The notes: a model not told the origin generated them from the sequence alone. DNA of 64,000 bases from Pullilachnospira sp963929535 (GCA_963929535.1 CAWVIZ010000003.1:186001-250000); one strand, 5' to 3'. Numbered from the stretch's first letter, positions 51,292 through 60,288 are shown. Numbers and translations: made by a program.

Positions 51292-52347
51292 TTATCCTTT
51301 CCTGTTTTTCCTGATCAGATAGAGAAAGAACGGCGCTCCGATCAGGGCGGAAATAATCCCGATAGGCAGTTCCTCCGGAGCCGCGATCACCCGGGACACC
51401 ACATCCGCCAGCATAGTAAAAAGCCCTCCTGTCAGGACCGCCATGGGAATCAGGCGGATATGCTTCGATCCCACCAGCGTCCGTACAATATGAGGAACCA
51501 CTAATCCCACAAAACCGATAACTCCGCTTACCGACACCACAATTCCTGTAAGGATCGTGGACATCAGGATGATCACCAGTTTAATCCGTCCGGTATGCAC
51601 CCCCAGACTCTCCGCCGTGTCATCTCCCAGAATCAGCATATCCAGATCCCGCACAAACAGAAGAATCACCGCCACTGTAACCACAAACGCTCCCGCCGCG
51701 TAAGCCACCGTTTCCCAGTCCGCGCCGCTCAGGGATCCCACCATCCAGTACTGCGCCGTTTTCGTCTTGTCCGATCCGGTATGATACCCGTAGATCACCA
51801 GATTGGTCAGCGCGGAAAACAGCGCGGAGGTGGCGATGCCAGCCAATACCAGCTGCGTGGACGTAACCTTTCCCCGGTAATTGGCGATTCCCATAGTCAT
51901 GGCAATGGACAGGGCCGCTCCCAGAATTGCTCCAAAGGTGGTTGCGTAACCTCCCATAAAACGAAAACAGCCCAGTACAATAGCACATACAGCGCCGGTG
52001 GACGCCCCGGAGGAAATTCCCAGTACATAAGGATCCGCCAGGGAGTTTTTCGTCAGCGCCTGCATCAGCACACCGCAGACTGAGAGACCGGACCCCACGA
52101 TCCATGCCATCAGAACCCTGGGAAACCGTATATTCCAGATGATCGTTTCTGTATTTGCCTCCCAGACAGGAGGGAACACCTCTCTCCCGGCTATCCGGTT
52201 CAGGATGATCTGAAATGTTTCCGCCGGCTTCACCTGCACTGCTCCTATGGAAACGGAGAGGCAGGCGGCTGCCAGAATCAGCAGGCAGACCGCCAACAGA
52301 AGCGTCAGATACCGGAGGCTTTTTTTTGCCCGTATTTGACCACTCAT
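51292..52347 (-). CDS. btuC: FecCD/BtuC-type importer permease
   Basis: 351 residues, about ten membrane helices, with the FecCD family segments RFPRVLMAWIVGSGLSVCGV, NSLADPYVLGISSGAS and IGFVGLVVPHIVRTLVG. It lies 25 bp after the binding-protein gene and 10 bp before the ATPase gene. The riboswitch upstream points to cobalamin or another corrinoid. Confidence 0.88.
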   Translation of the reverse strand: MSGQIRAKKSLRYLTLLLAVCLLILAAACLSVSIGAVQVKPAETFQIILNRIAGREVFPPVWEANTETIIWNIRFPRVLMAWIVGSGLSVCGVLMQALTKNSLADPYVLGISSGASTGAVCAIVLGCFRFMGGYATTFGAILGAALSIAMTMGIANYRGKVTSTQLVLAGIATSALFSALTNLVIYGYHTGSDKTKTAQYWMVGSLSGADWETVAYAAGAFVVTVAVILLFVRDLDMLILGDDTAESLGVHTGRIKLVIILMSTILTGIVVSVSGVIGFVGLVVPHIVRTLVGSKHIRLIPMAVLTGGLFTMLADVVSRVIAAPEELPIGIISALIGAPFFLYLIRKNRKG

Positions 52348-52372
52348 CTTCTGAACATCTCCTTTTCCGGGC

Positions 52373-53458
52373 TTATGCGAACAGATCCGGATACAGCTGC
52401 TGCGCTATGATCTCCACCGTGTGCGCGGAATCCGCAGAGCCCTGCATATCCGCGCAGCACGCAGAATATATCTTTCCTTCCTGCACTGCTCTCAGATTTT
52501 TGGTTGCGTCATTGGTTTTCAGAAACTCAATCTTCTCCTCCACATCGCCGTCATAGTCCAGCACCAGGATCACGTCTGGATCCCGCTCCACCACTTCTTC
52601 CCAGGAGGGAGTGGCCCATCCGGCCTCGATATCATGAAATATGGAAATTCCTCCCGCCAGCCGGATGATATCTCCCGGCATTCCCTGGCAGGCTGTAAAG
52701 GGCGCGTCCTCGCCGGAATCATAAACAAATACGCTCACCGGCTCCTGATATACCTGATCTCCCAGCGTCTCCTGCACCTTCTGCAGCTTGTCTTTCATAG
52801 CCTGGATTTTCTCAGCAGCCAGATCCTCCACTTTAAAAATCTTTCCCAGTGTCTCATAGTCCTTATACAGATCTTCAAAGGTTGCGCTGTCAGAGCACAC
52901 GTAAGGGAAGTACATGGCAATCCCGTTTTCATTGCAGAAATCCGGATCAAAAGCCTTATCGGAAAATACGGAATCCCAGCCTATCAGAAAGTTGCAGCCT
53001 GTGGAGAGCAGTTCCTCCTTGGATAACGTTGACAGGCCGACTCCGGGCTCGGCCAGCTGCGGCACCTCTTCTCTTGCCGGGAAATCAGCCACCAGACTCC
53101 AGGCTGACCCTCTGGTATATCCCGCCATATAATCCTCCAGTCCCAGGTCAAAGAAAAAATCTGCCATCTGATCTCCGGATGCCACCACCTTATCCGGAAT
53201 CTCTGTAAACGTATATTCCACATTTTCTCCCAGACCGGACCGTTCCAGATTAAGCGTGATCGTCACAGGCTCATAACCGTTGTCCTCCCCTCCTGTTTCT
53301 CCCGCGGCCGTTTCCTCCTGCCCGGCAGCCTCCTCTGTTTTCTCTCCAGCAGCCGCCTGGCTGTCCTCTCCGCCGTTCTCCCGGGCAGATCCGCACCCCG
53401 CAGCCAGTACCGTTATCATTGCCGCAGATAATAAGAATCCTGCTATTTTGTTTTTCAT
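52373..53458 (-). CDS. btuF: corrinoid-binding lipoprotein of the ABC importer
   Basis: 361 residues. Lipoprotein signal with lipobox LAAGC (about 18-22), an Ala/Glu/Gly-rich spacer, then a periplasmic-binding-protein fold of the FecB/BtuF type (KVVASGDQMADFFFDLGLED; FLIGWDSVFSDKAF; RDPDVILVLDYDGD). First gene of the operon. ATG 53458 is eight bases after GGAG; an ATG two codons earlier is too close to the ribosome site. Unlike short E. coli BtuF it has a long insertion typical of Gram-positive homologues. Confidence 0.88.
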   Translation of the reverse strand: MKNKIAGFLLSAAMITVLAAGCGSARENGGEDSQAAAGEKTEEAAGQEETAAGETGGEDNGYEPVTITLNLERSGLGENVEYTFTEIPDKVVASGDQMADFFFDLGLEDYMAGYTRGSAWSLVADFPAREEVPQLAEPGVGLSTLSKEELLSTGCNFLIGWDSVFSDKAFDPDFCNENGIAMYFPYVCSDSATFEDLYKDYETLGKIFKVEDLAAEKIQAMKDKLQKVQETLGDQVYQEPVSVFVYDSGEDAPFTACQGMPGDIIRLAGGISIFHDIEAGWATPSWEEVVERDPDVILVLDYDGDVEEKIEFLKTNDATKNLRAVQEGKIYSACCADMQGSADSAHTVEIIAQQLYPDLFA

Positions 53459-53534
53459 AACCATTTCTCCTTTTCCTGTTCTTACTGATCTTACGGAAAC
53501 TTCAGGCTCTGCCCCTCTCCTTCATTTGTCCACG

Positions 53535-53572
53535 AAAAAAAAGCATACTCTTATACTCCGTAAGATCCATGC
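53535..53572 (-). terminator. expression-platform terminator of the cobalamin riboswitch
   Basis: On the minus strand GCAT..TCTTA / TAAGA..ATGC is followed by eight T (53535-53542). The segment GATCTTACGGA overlapping this stem is complementary to TCCGTAAGATC further downstream (plus-strand copies at 53487-53497 and 53557-53567), which may form an alternative structure. Confidence 0.6.
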
Positions 53573-53589
53573 ATCATTTCATTACAAGC

Positions 53590-53730
53590 AGTTCTCCTGA
53601 CTCAAGTTCATCGTTGCAGAGCGCCTTCCCGGAATATCTTCCAGTGGCCTTCTGCCCTGCAGCTCCCTTTCACAGTGACGGGATCGTACCGGAATCTCAC
53701 CGGTTTCTCTATTAATCCTTTCGGAACTTG
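53590..53730 (-). ncRNA. cobalamin (adenosylcobalamin) riboswitch
   Basis: Read on the minus strand, the conserved blocks appear in order: GGATTAATAGAGAA, GGTGAGATTCCGG (53689-53701), CCCGTCACTGTGA (53670-53682), the B12-box core GCCACTGG (53641-53648), GGGAAGGCGC (53621-53630), GATGAAC (53606-53612) and GTCAGGAGAAC (53591-53601). This matches the class consensus closely. It ends about 130 nt before the binding-protein start and should repress the importer when cobalamin is abundant. Confidence 0.93.
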
Positions 53731-53885
53731 TAATGGCCGGAAACGCCGTCCGGCATCCTTCTGTTTTCTTACAGAACATCCTGTTTGGACACAAGATGCC
53801 CTGTCCGGCAATCCCTGCGGGAAAACTTCCGTTCCGCCGCAGTGCGATCTCCATTCCACTTCGGTGGGCGCATAACAGATGTCTA

Positions 53886-53957
53886 CCGGACATCTTGCGC
53901 CTTCGCGGAGCGTTTTTTATTTCATAGGAAAACAATTTCCTATGAAACAAAAAATCC
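53886..53957 (+). repeat. repeat module 2, copy 3
   Basis: CCGGACATCTTGCGCC, GCGGAGCGTTTTTTATTTCA and a perfect hairpin TTTCATAGGAAA / TTTCCTATGAAA. It is the best preserved of three copies. Confidence 0.8.
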
Positions 53958-54343
53958 GGTGTCCCCATTGCCGGGCCGCGTCTGCCCTGCTGTTCACCAG
54001 ATTCTCCTCTTCAGACGGTATACTCTCACGGGAATTTCCCGGAAAATGGGATTTCCCTGCAACAAAAAAACAGCTGCCGCTCCTTCACATACCGCCAGAC
54101 CAGATTAAGTTTTCATTTCCTCGTCCCCTTTCTCCTTCCTCTTACCAGGAATTCGCAAGATGACTCCAGCAAGTCTTAGGACTTGGCATCAACCGCAATT
54201 TCGCCTTCTCACAAACTGCTTTGCAATGGCATCTGAAATCTTGTCCGCCTTACCTCAGGTGTAAGCTGCTAATGAATTTCACATTATTCCTTATTAAGTC
54301 AGTGACACTGGAATCTGTCATAATCGTTTATTAAGACATCTAA

Positions 54344-54372
54344 AGTATACTACATGCCTCAGAAGAGTTCAA
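54344..54372 (-). promoter_or_regulatory. strong orphan promoter
   Basis: On the minus strand TTGAAC (54367-54372), 17 bp, TATACT (54344-54349). No gene follows for 900 bp until the corrinoid importer, so it drives either an unannotated RNA or a very long leader. Confidence 0.65.
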
Positions 54373-54526
54373 TCCTTTTTCTCTCGTCTCCGCCATCAAC
54401 AGGAACCGCTTGGTCTTCCCTCCGTTTCGGCGGGCTCTGAGCGGATACCGCAGGTACACAGTACTCTGGCAATCCGGCAGAAGCTCCCACATCTGTCCGC
54501 GCCATCCACAATTTCCTCCTGAAATC

Positions 54527-54555
54527 TTGAGAAATCCATGAAAATTCGCTATAAT
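54527..54555 (+). promoter_or_regulatory. promoter of the sugar ABC importer operon
   Basis: TTGAGA (54527-54532), 17 bp, TATAAT (54550-54555), 78 bp upstream of the ATPase start. Confidence 0.8.
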
Positions 54556-54632
54556 CGGATTGGTAAATCGCAGCAGCCCTCAAACGGACTGCCGCGGAAA
54601 ATCTACTACTCTATAACAGGAAGTGAGAGAGC

Positions 54633-55733
54633 ATGAAAATCGTATTGGAAACGCTTACAAAAGAATTTCCCGGCCGGGGAAGGAAGAATCCCGGCAAGGT
54701 TACAGCCGTAAACGCCCTTTCCTGCGAAATCCCCAACGGGGAACTGGTGGGGCTTCTTGGTCCCTCCGGCTGCGGGAAAAGCACTACGCTGAACATGATC
54801 TGCGGCCTGGAAAAACCCAGCGGCGGCAGGATTCTTTTTGACGGCAAGGACGTCACCTCCCTGGAGCCGGAGCTTCGGGGAGTGGGAATGGTATTTCAGA
54901 ATTACGCCCTTTACCCTCATCTCAACGTCCGTCAAAACATCCGGTTCCCCCTGGAAAACCTGAAGGGCAAGGATCGTCTTTCCAGGGAAGAGATGGAAAA
55001 AAGGGTCCTGGAAGCGGCAGCTCTGGTGCAGATCGAAGAGCTTCTGGACCGCAGGCCCAGGGAGCTTTCCGGCGGCCAGCAGCAGCGGGTGGCAATCGCC
55101 CGCGCCCTGGTAAAATTCCCCCAGGTCCTTCTGCTGGACGAGCCCCTCTCCAATCTGGACGCCCGTCTGCGCCTCCAGACAAGGGAGGAGATCCGAAAGA
55201 TCCAGAAAAAAACAGGCATCACCACCGTATTTGTCACCCATGATCAGGAAGAGGCCATGAGCATCTGCGACCGGATCGTGGTCATGGAAAAAGGAAATCT
55301 GATGCAGCAGGGCCATCCCCAGGAGGTCTACGATGATCCCCGGAGCCTTTTTGTGGCCAAATTCCTGGGAACCCCGCCCATCAATGTATTCCGGGGGGAG
55401 GTAAAGCGGGAAATGCTGCTTCTGGACGGACAGCCTGTGCTCCCGGTCAAAGGCGCAGCTGACCAGCAGGTATGGGCCGGTATCCGGCCGGAAGGATTTC
55501 TTCCCTGCCCGGACGGCCCCCTTGCCTGCAGACTGGAACGTATTGAGGTTATGGGGCGGGATATCAGCGTGATCTCCTCCCACAATTCCTGCGAAGGACA
55601 GACGGTGCGCTCCATCATCAGCGGAGAAACCCGGGTGGATACTGCTTCCCCCCAGGTGAGATTTTCTCTGAAGCCGCAAAAAGTCTTCCTGTTCTCCAGG
55701 GACGCCGGAGAGCGCATCCGGTTTTCGTATTAG
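54633..55733 (+). CDS. MalK/UgpC-type sugar importer ATPase
   Basis: 366 residues. Walker A GPSGCGKSTT (about 45), signature LSGGQQQRVAIARAL (about 142), Walker B LLLDEPLSNLDA, H-loop VTHDQEEA, and a C-terminal regulatory TOBE/MalK-like domain (about 245-366). First gene of an operon with two permeases and a binding protein. In many Firmicutes the ATPase is encoded elsewhere, so a dedicated one leading the operon is notable. ATG follows GGAAGTGAGAG. Confidence 0.93.
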   Translation: MKIVLETLTKEFPGRGRKNPGKVTAVNALSCEIPNGELVGLLGPSGCGKSTTLNMICGLEKPSGGRILFDGKDVTSLEPELRGVGMVFQNYALYPHLNVRQNIRFPLENLKGKDRLSREEMEKRVLEAAALVQIEELLDRRPRELSGGQQQRVAIARALVKFPQVLLLDEPLSNLDARLRLQTREEIRKIQKKTGITTVFVTHDQEEAMSICDRIVVMEKGNLMQQGHPQEVYDDPRSLFVAKFLGTPPINVFRGEVKREMLLLDGQPVLPVKGAADQQVWAGIRPEGFLPCPDGPLACRLERIEVMGRDISVISSHNSCEGQTVRSIISGETRVDTASPQVRFSLKPQKVFLFSRDAGERIRFSY

Positions 55734-55782
55734 GAAAGTATCCGTGTCCGCGGACATGGATTTTTAGGAAAGGAGTATCCTT

Positions 55783-56673
55783 ATGAATGGGAATAATAAA
55801 AAGGCCTGGCTCTATCTTCTGCCGGCGCTGCTTTTTCTCATTGTTTTCATGGTATATCCGCTGATCGATGTGCTGGTCTATTCCGTGGAGGAAGGATTTA
55901 ATTTTGCTTCCCAGACCTATTTGGGCGTGGGGACGTACAATTTTTCCTATGTACTCCACGATCCCTACTTCCTTCAGGCTGTAAAAAATACCTTTATCCT
56001 GGTGATCATTACAGTCCCTGTCTCCACAGGACTGGCTCTTTTGATCTCTGCGGGCCTGAGTTCCATCAAACCGCTGCGGGATCTGTTTCAGACGATTTAT
56101 TTCCTGCCCTACGTGACCAATACTCTGGCGGTGGGGCTGGTGTTTATGATCCTGTTTCAGAAAACGGAGTACACCGACGGACTGGTCAATCTGGTGATCG
56201 GGCTTTTCGGCGGGGAACCCATTGACTTTATCAACGGGCCTTACTGGGCAAAGATGTTTGTCCTCTGTTTTTACACTGTGTGGGTGGTCATGCCCTTTAA
56301 GATCCTGGTGCTTACCAGTGCTCTGGCCTCGGTGAACCAGGACTATTACAAAGCCGCCCGGGTGGACGGAACCTCCCGCTTCCGGATCTTTACCAGGATC
56401 ACCCTGCCGCTGATCTCTCCCATGATCTTCTACCTGGTGATCACCGGATTTATCGGCGCTTTCAAGGCTTACAGCGATGCGGTGGCTCTTTTCGGCACCG
56501 ATCTCAACGCTGCCGGAATGAACACCATCGTGGGATACGTCTACGATATGCTTTACGGGGACAGCGGCGGCTATCCCTCCTATGCCTCGGCGGCAGCCAT
56601 CATCCTGTTTGCCATCGTTCTTACAGTCACCTGCATCAATCTCCTGGTCAGCAGGAAGAAGCTTCAATATTGA
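55783..56673 (+). CDS. sugar ABC importer permease, MalF/UgpA type
   Basis: 296 residues, six membrane helices, with the EAA loop (YKAARVDGTSRFRIFTRITL, then PLISPMIF) that contacts the ATPase. The start follows AAAGGAG. It pairs with the next permease. Confidence 0.93.
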   Translation: MNGNNKKAWLYLLPALLFLIVFMVYPLIDVLVYSVEEGFNFASQTYLGVGTYNFSYVLHDPYFLQAVKNTFILVIITVPVSTGLALLISAGLSSIKPLRDLFQTIYFLPYVTNTLAVGLVFMILFQKTEYTDGLVNLVIGLFGGEPIDFINGPYWAKMFVLCFYTVWVVMPFKILVLTSALASVNQDYYKAARVDGTSRFRIFTRITLPLISPMIFYLVITGFIGAFKAYSDAVALFGTDLNAAGMNTIVGYVYDMLYGDSGGYPSYASAAAIILFAIVLTVTCINLLVSRKKLQY

Positions 56674-56684
56674 GAGGTCGCGCT

Positions 56685-57560
56685 ATGGAACAAACTACTG
56701 ATTATCAAAAATTGCAGAAAAAAACAAACCGGCGAAAAAAAGCCGGAAAGGTCGCTGTTTACATTTTTCTGGGAATCTGGGCGCTGATCGTACTGTTCCC
56801 CTTTTACTGGATGGTGCTGACCTCCGTAAAGAGCTACGGTGCCTACAACGCGGAACACATCCCCGCCTTCTTCACTTTGTCGCCCACTCTGCAGAACTAC
56901 ATTGACGCCTTTACCACCGTGCCGCTGATGGGATATCTGCTGAATACCCTGATCTTTACTGTGGCTACCACAGCGCTGATGGTAGTGGTAAGCGTTCTGG
57001 CCGCTTATGCGTTTGCCCGGCTGGAATTTCGGGGAAAGAACCTGGTATTCACCATCTTTCTCTCCCTGATGATGATCCCCAGCGAACTGGTGGTGATCAC
57101 CAATTTTGTCACCATCACCAATCTGGACCTGAGAAATACCTTTGCCGGTCTGATCCTCCCCTCCGTCACCTCGGTATTCTACATCTATCTGCTGAAGGAA
57201 AATTTTCAGCAGGTGCCGGACGAGCTGTACCGGGCCGCCAAGGTGGACGGGACCTCCGATCTGAAATATCTGTGGAAGGTGATGATCCCTATCTGCCGTC
57301 CCACCATTGTCACCATCACCATCCTGAAGGTGATCGAGTGCTGGAATTCCTACGTGTGGCCCCGGCTGATCACGGATAATCCTTCCTATTATCTGGTGTC
57401 CAACGGCATCCAGGAAATCCGGGAAAACGGCTTCGGGCGGGAAAATGTCCCCGCCATGATGGCCGCTGTAGTGGTTATTTCCGTCCCTCTGATCATTCTG
57501 TTTCTGGTGTTCCGAAAGAAGATCATGGCCGGCGTATCAAGAGGAGGACTGAAAGGATGA
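56685..57560 (+). CDS. sugar ABC importer permease, MalG/UgpE type
   Basis: 291 residues, six membrane helices, EAA loop YRAAKVDGTSDLKYLWKVMI. I use the ATG at 56685 (MEQTTDYQ) after GAGAGG; the frame is open a few codons upstream, overlapping the previous gene. It overlaps the binding-protein gene by 4 bp. Confidence 0.92.
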   Translation: MEQTTDYQKLQKKTNRRKKAGKVAVYIFLGIWALIVLFPFYWMVLTSVKSYGAYNAEHIPAFFTLSPTLQNYIDAFTTVPLMGYLLNTLIFTVATTALMVVVSVLAAYAFARLEFRGKNLVFTIFLSLMMIPSELVVITNFVTITNLDLRNTFAGLILPSVTSVFYIYLLKENFQQVPDELYRAAKVDGTSDLKYLWKVMIPICRPTIVTITILKVIECWNSYVWPRLITDNPSYYLVSNGIQEIRENGFGRENVPAMMAAVVVISVPLIILFLVFRKKIMAGVSRGGLKG

Positions 57561-59194
57561 AATTATGGACTGACAGGAGCACAGCAGCGCATCCGAAAAC
57601 AAAATGGTCACGGACCGGCGTCCTGCTTCTGGCCGCCGCTTTGAGCCTGCCTCTGCTCTCCGGCTGCCACGGCCAGAGAGAGCAGGCGGCATTTACGGTA
57701 CCGGAGGAGTTTGATGCTTCCCGGAATTATGAGATCACCTTCTGGGCCAAAAACGACACCAACAAAACCCAGACAGAGATTTATAAGCAGGCTATTTCCG
57801 ATTTTCAGGAACTGTATCCCAATATCACCGTGAACCTGCGGCTCTATACGGATTACGGGGATATTTACAACGATGTGATCACGAATATTTCCACCGGGAC
57901 CACCCCCAACGTGTGCATCACCTATCCCGACCACATCGCCACCTATCTTACCGGTGACAATGTGGTAGTTCCTCTGAATGAACTGATGGAGGACCAACAG
58001 TACGGCCTGGGAGGCAGCGAGCTTCTCTTCGATTCCCCCCGGCAGTCTCAGATCGTACCCCAGTTTCTGGAGGAATGTGAGATCGGGGATTCTTACTATG
58101 CCCTGCCCTTCATGCGCTCCACAGAAGCCTGCTATATCAACAAGACGTATGTGGAAGCCCTGGGCTATACCCTTCCGGAAACGCTGACCTGGGATTTTAT
58201 CTGGGAGGTCTCCGAGGCCGCCACGGAAAAAAACGCGGATGGGACCTTTAAGCTGAACGGTCAGGAGGTGCTGATCCCCTTTATTTACAAATCCTCGGAC
58301 AATATGATGATCCAGATGCTGAAGCAGCAGGACGCAGGATATTCCACCGGCACCGGTGAGGTGGAGATCTTCAACGCCACCACAGAGGACATTCTTTATA
58401 CGGTGGCGGAGCATACGGCCAGCGGGGCATTTTCCACCTTCACTGTCTCCGGCTATCCTGCCAATTTTCTCAATGCGGGCCAGTGTATCTTCGCCATAGA
58501 TTCCACAGCCGGAGCCACCTGGATGGGCAGCGACGCTCCGCTTGTGGATATCTCTCAGGATGCTGTGATGGATTTTGAAACAGAGGTAATGCCCGTTCCC
58601 CAGTATGATCCGGAGCATCCCCAGATGATCTCCCAGGGTCCCTCCCTTTGTATTTTCAATAAGGAAGATCCCCAGGAGGTGCTGGCTTCCTGGCTGTTCA
58701 CCCAGTATCTGCTGACCAACCAGGTGCAGATCGCCTACTCCGGCACCGAAGGCTATGTGCCTGTGACCCAGACTGCCCAGGAATCTGAGGAATATCTGGA
58801 TTATCTGTCCCGGGCCGGAGAAGACAATAACACCTATTATGATGTGAAGATCAAAGCCTCCCGGATCCTTCTGGATCATGCCCAGGATACCTTCGTCACA
58901 CCGGTGTTCAACGGCTCCGCCTCCCTGCGGAATGCAGCGGGCCAGCTTATCGACAATGTGGTGAAATCCGTCCGCCGCAGGGAGACCGTGGATGACACCT
59001 ACATTCAGAATCTCTACAGCGACGTGACCTCCCTGTATCATCTGGACGAATACAGCGGCCCAAACGGCGGCAAAGCAGATCTGGGCCCCCTTCCCGCCAC
59101 AGCAAAGGCGCTTCTGGGAGGACTGGCCGGCGTGTGGGCACTGATCCTTATCTATCTGGCCGTATCCCGGCTGCGGTCCCGGAAACGGGTGTAG
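57557..59194 (+). CDS. extracellular solute-binding protein with both lipobox and C-terminal membrane anchor
   Basis: 545 residues, longer than the usual 420-450. An N-terminal signal with lipobox LLSGC (about 36) is followed by a UgpB/MalE-type binding fold (YEITFWAKNDTNKTQTEIYK; GDSYYALPFMRSTEACYINK). The C-terminus has a linker and a hydrophobic helix with a basic tail (ALLGGLAGVWALILIYLAVS, then RLRSRKRV). A second anchor is unusual for lipoprotein receptors. Last gene of the operon; ligand probably a glycerophosphodiester or oligosaccharide, not determinable. Confidence 0.88.
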   Translation: MKLWTDRSTAAHPKTKWSRTGVLLLAAALSLPLLSGCHGQREQAAFTVPEEFDASRNYEITFWAKNDTNKTQTEIYKQAISDFQELYPNITVNLRLYTDYGDIYNDVITNISTGTTPNVCITYPDHIATYLTGDNVVVPLNELMEDQQYGLGGSELLFDSPRQSQIVPQFLEECEIGDSYYALPFMRSTEACYINKTYVEALGYTLPETLTWDFIWEVSEAATEKNADGTFKLNGQEVLIPFIYKSSDNMMIQMLKQQDAGYSTGTGEVEIFNATTEDILYTVAEHTASGAFSTFTVSGYPANFLNAGQCIFAIDSTAGATWMGSDAPLVDISQDAVMDFETEVMPVPQYDPEHPQMISQGPSLCIFNKEDPQEVLASWLFTQYLLTNQVQIAYSGTEGYVPVTQTAQESEEYLDYLSRAGEDNNTYYDVKIKASRILLDHAQDTFVTPVFNGSASLRNAAGQLIDNVVKSVRRRETVDDTYIQNLYSDVTSLYHLDEYSGPNGGKADLGPLPATAKALLGGLAGVWALILIYLAVSRLRSRKRV

Positions 59195-59278
59195 CAGGCG
59201 TCCCGGAAGCAGCAGCTTCCGGGGCCTTTGCCCGTCTTACACAGCATACTGGAAGTGAGACGGAACAGATATGGAATA

Positions 59279-59306
59279 TTGACTTTCCGGGATTTTGGAT
59301 TATAAT
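59279..59306 (+). promoter_or_regulatory. promoter of the OB-fold-like lipoprotein gene
   Basis: TTGACT (59279-59284), 16 bp, TATAAT (59301-59306), 46 bp upstream of the start codon. Confidence 0.8.
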
Positions 59307-59351
59307 AAACTTGTTGTTAAGAAACCCATATTTCAAAAAGGAGAAATTATT

Positions 59352-60254
59352 ATGAAAAAGAAAACATTATCCATGCTGCTGGCTGTTTCCATGGCATTTG
59401 CCCTGACCGCCTGCGCAGGGGGCGGAAATACTTCCGGGGACACCTCCGCTGACAGTACCACTGAGGAGTCCGCAGAGGACACCGGGGATTCCGCAGACGG
59501 AGAGGCTTCCGAGGACAGCTCTGATTCCGCAGACACAGCCGATGCGTCTGAAAGCGAGGCTTCTGAGGACGGCGCTGACACTGCTTCCGCCGATGTGCTG
59601 AGCTATGAAGAGTATATGGCTGCCGATCTGGACACTGAGGTAACCATCCAGGCTTACGTTCAGGCCAAGCAGTCCTGGTGGGAGGATGAAGGCCAGGGAA
59701 AGGCTACAGTATACGCTCAGGATCAGGACGGCGCATACTTCCTGTATGACATGGCCTGTGCCCAGGAGGACTATGATAAGCTGACTCCCGGAACCAAGAT
59801 CCAGGTAACCGGCTACAAATCCGAGTGGTCCGGTGAGATCGAGATCATGGACGGAACCTTTGAGTTTGTGGAAGGTGCTGACGAATATATCGCGCCGGCT
59901 CTGGATGTAACTGATATGCTGGGAACTGATGAGCTGATCAGCCATCAGAATGAATTCGTACAGTTCAACGGTCTGACCGTGGAACCCGCCGTAACAGACG
60001 GAAGCGATGACACCACAGCATTCCTGTACAATTACGATGGATCCGGAAGCGAGGGAGATGACCTGTACTTCAACGCTTCCTATAATGGCGAGACCTACAC
60101 CTTCACCATCGAGTCTTACCTGTGTGACAGCTCCACAGAGGTATATTCCGCAGTGAAGAACCTTCAGGTGGGACAGACTATCAATATGGAAGGCTTCCTG
60201 TACTGGTATGAGGGTGTGAATCCCCACATTACCTCTCTGGAAGTGGCAGAATAA
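59352..60254 (+). CDS. lipoprotein with acidic linker and OB-fold-like domains
   Basis: 300 residues from the ATG at 59352 (after AAAGGAG). Lipobox LTAC (about 18-21), then about 70 residues almost wholly Ser, Asp, Glu, Ala, Gly and Thr, then two beta-rich units resembling OB-fold nucleic-acid- or sugar-binding modules (VTIQAYVQAKQSWWEDEGQG; GTKIQVTGYKSEWSGEIEIM; VGQTINMEGFLYWYEGVNPH). No enzyme motif. Its own promoter and terminator make it monocistronic and probably well expressed. Function unknown; a surface-exposed binding protein is plausible. Confidence 0.75.
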   Translation: MKKKTLSMLLAVSMAFALTACAGGGNTSGDTSADSTTEESAEDTGDSADGEASEDSSDSADTADASESEASEDGADTASADVLSYEEYMAADLDTEVTIQAYVQAKQSWWEDEGQGKATVYAQDQDGAYFLYDMACAQEDYDKLTPGTKIQVTGYKSEWSGEIEIMDGTFEFVEGADEYIAPALDVTDMLGTDELISHQNEFVQFNGLTVEPAVTDGSDDTTAFLYNYDGSGSEGDDLYFNASYNGETYTFTIESYLCDSSTEVYSAVKNLQVGQTINMEGFLYWYEGVNPHITSLEVAE

Positions 60255-60288
60255 TGCAAGGATCCCTCTGCCAGGGGGAATAACATCC

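Larger units (their letters stand above)
53741..54526. other. about 790 bp without a recognised gene
   Basis: Contains a copy of repeat module 2 (53886-53957), a T7 stretch after GCAGCTG on the minus strand (54064-54070), a less GC-rich tract (about 54100-54360) and a near-consensus minus-strand promoter (54344-54372). Possible short frames exist but none has a ribosome site or known similarity. It may encode a non-coding RNA or the long leader of the cobalamin operon. Confidence 0.6.

Noticed and set aside
54250..54320. Short frame of 23 codons starting MTDSSVTD downstream of the orphan promoter
   Set aside because: No Shine-Dalgarno sequence and no similarity I can name; an upstream-peptide role cannot be shown from sequence alone.
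54359..54583. 74-residue minus-strand open frame overlapping the orphan promoter
   Set aside because: It covers both promoters of the region, has no ribosome site and no recognisable motif.
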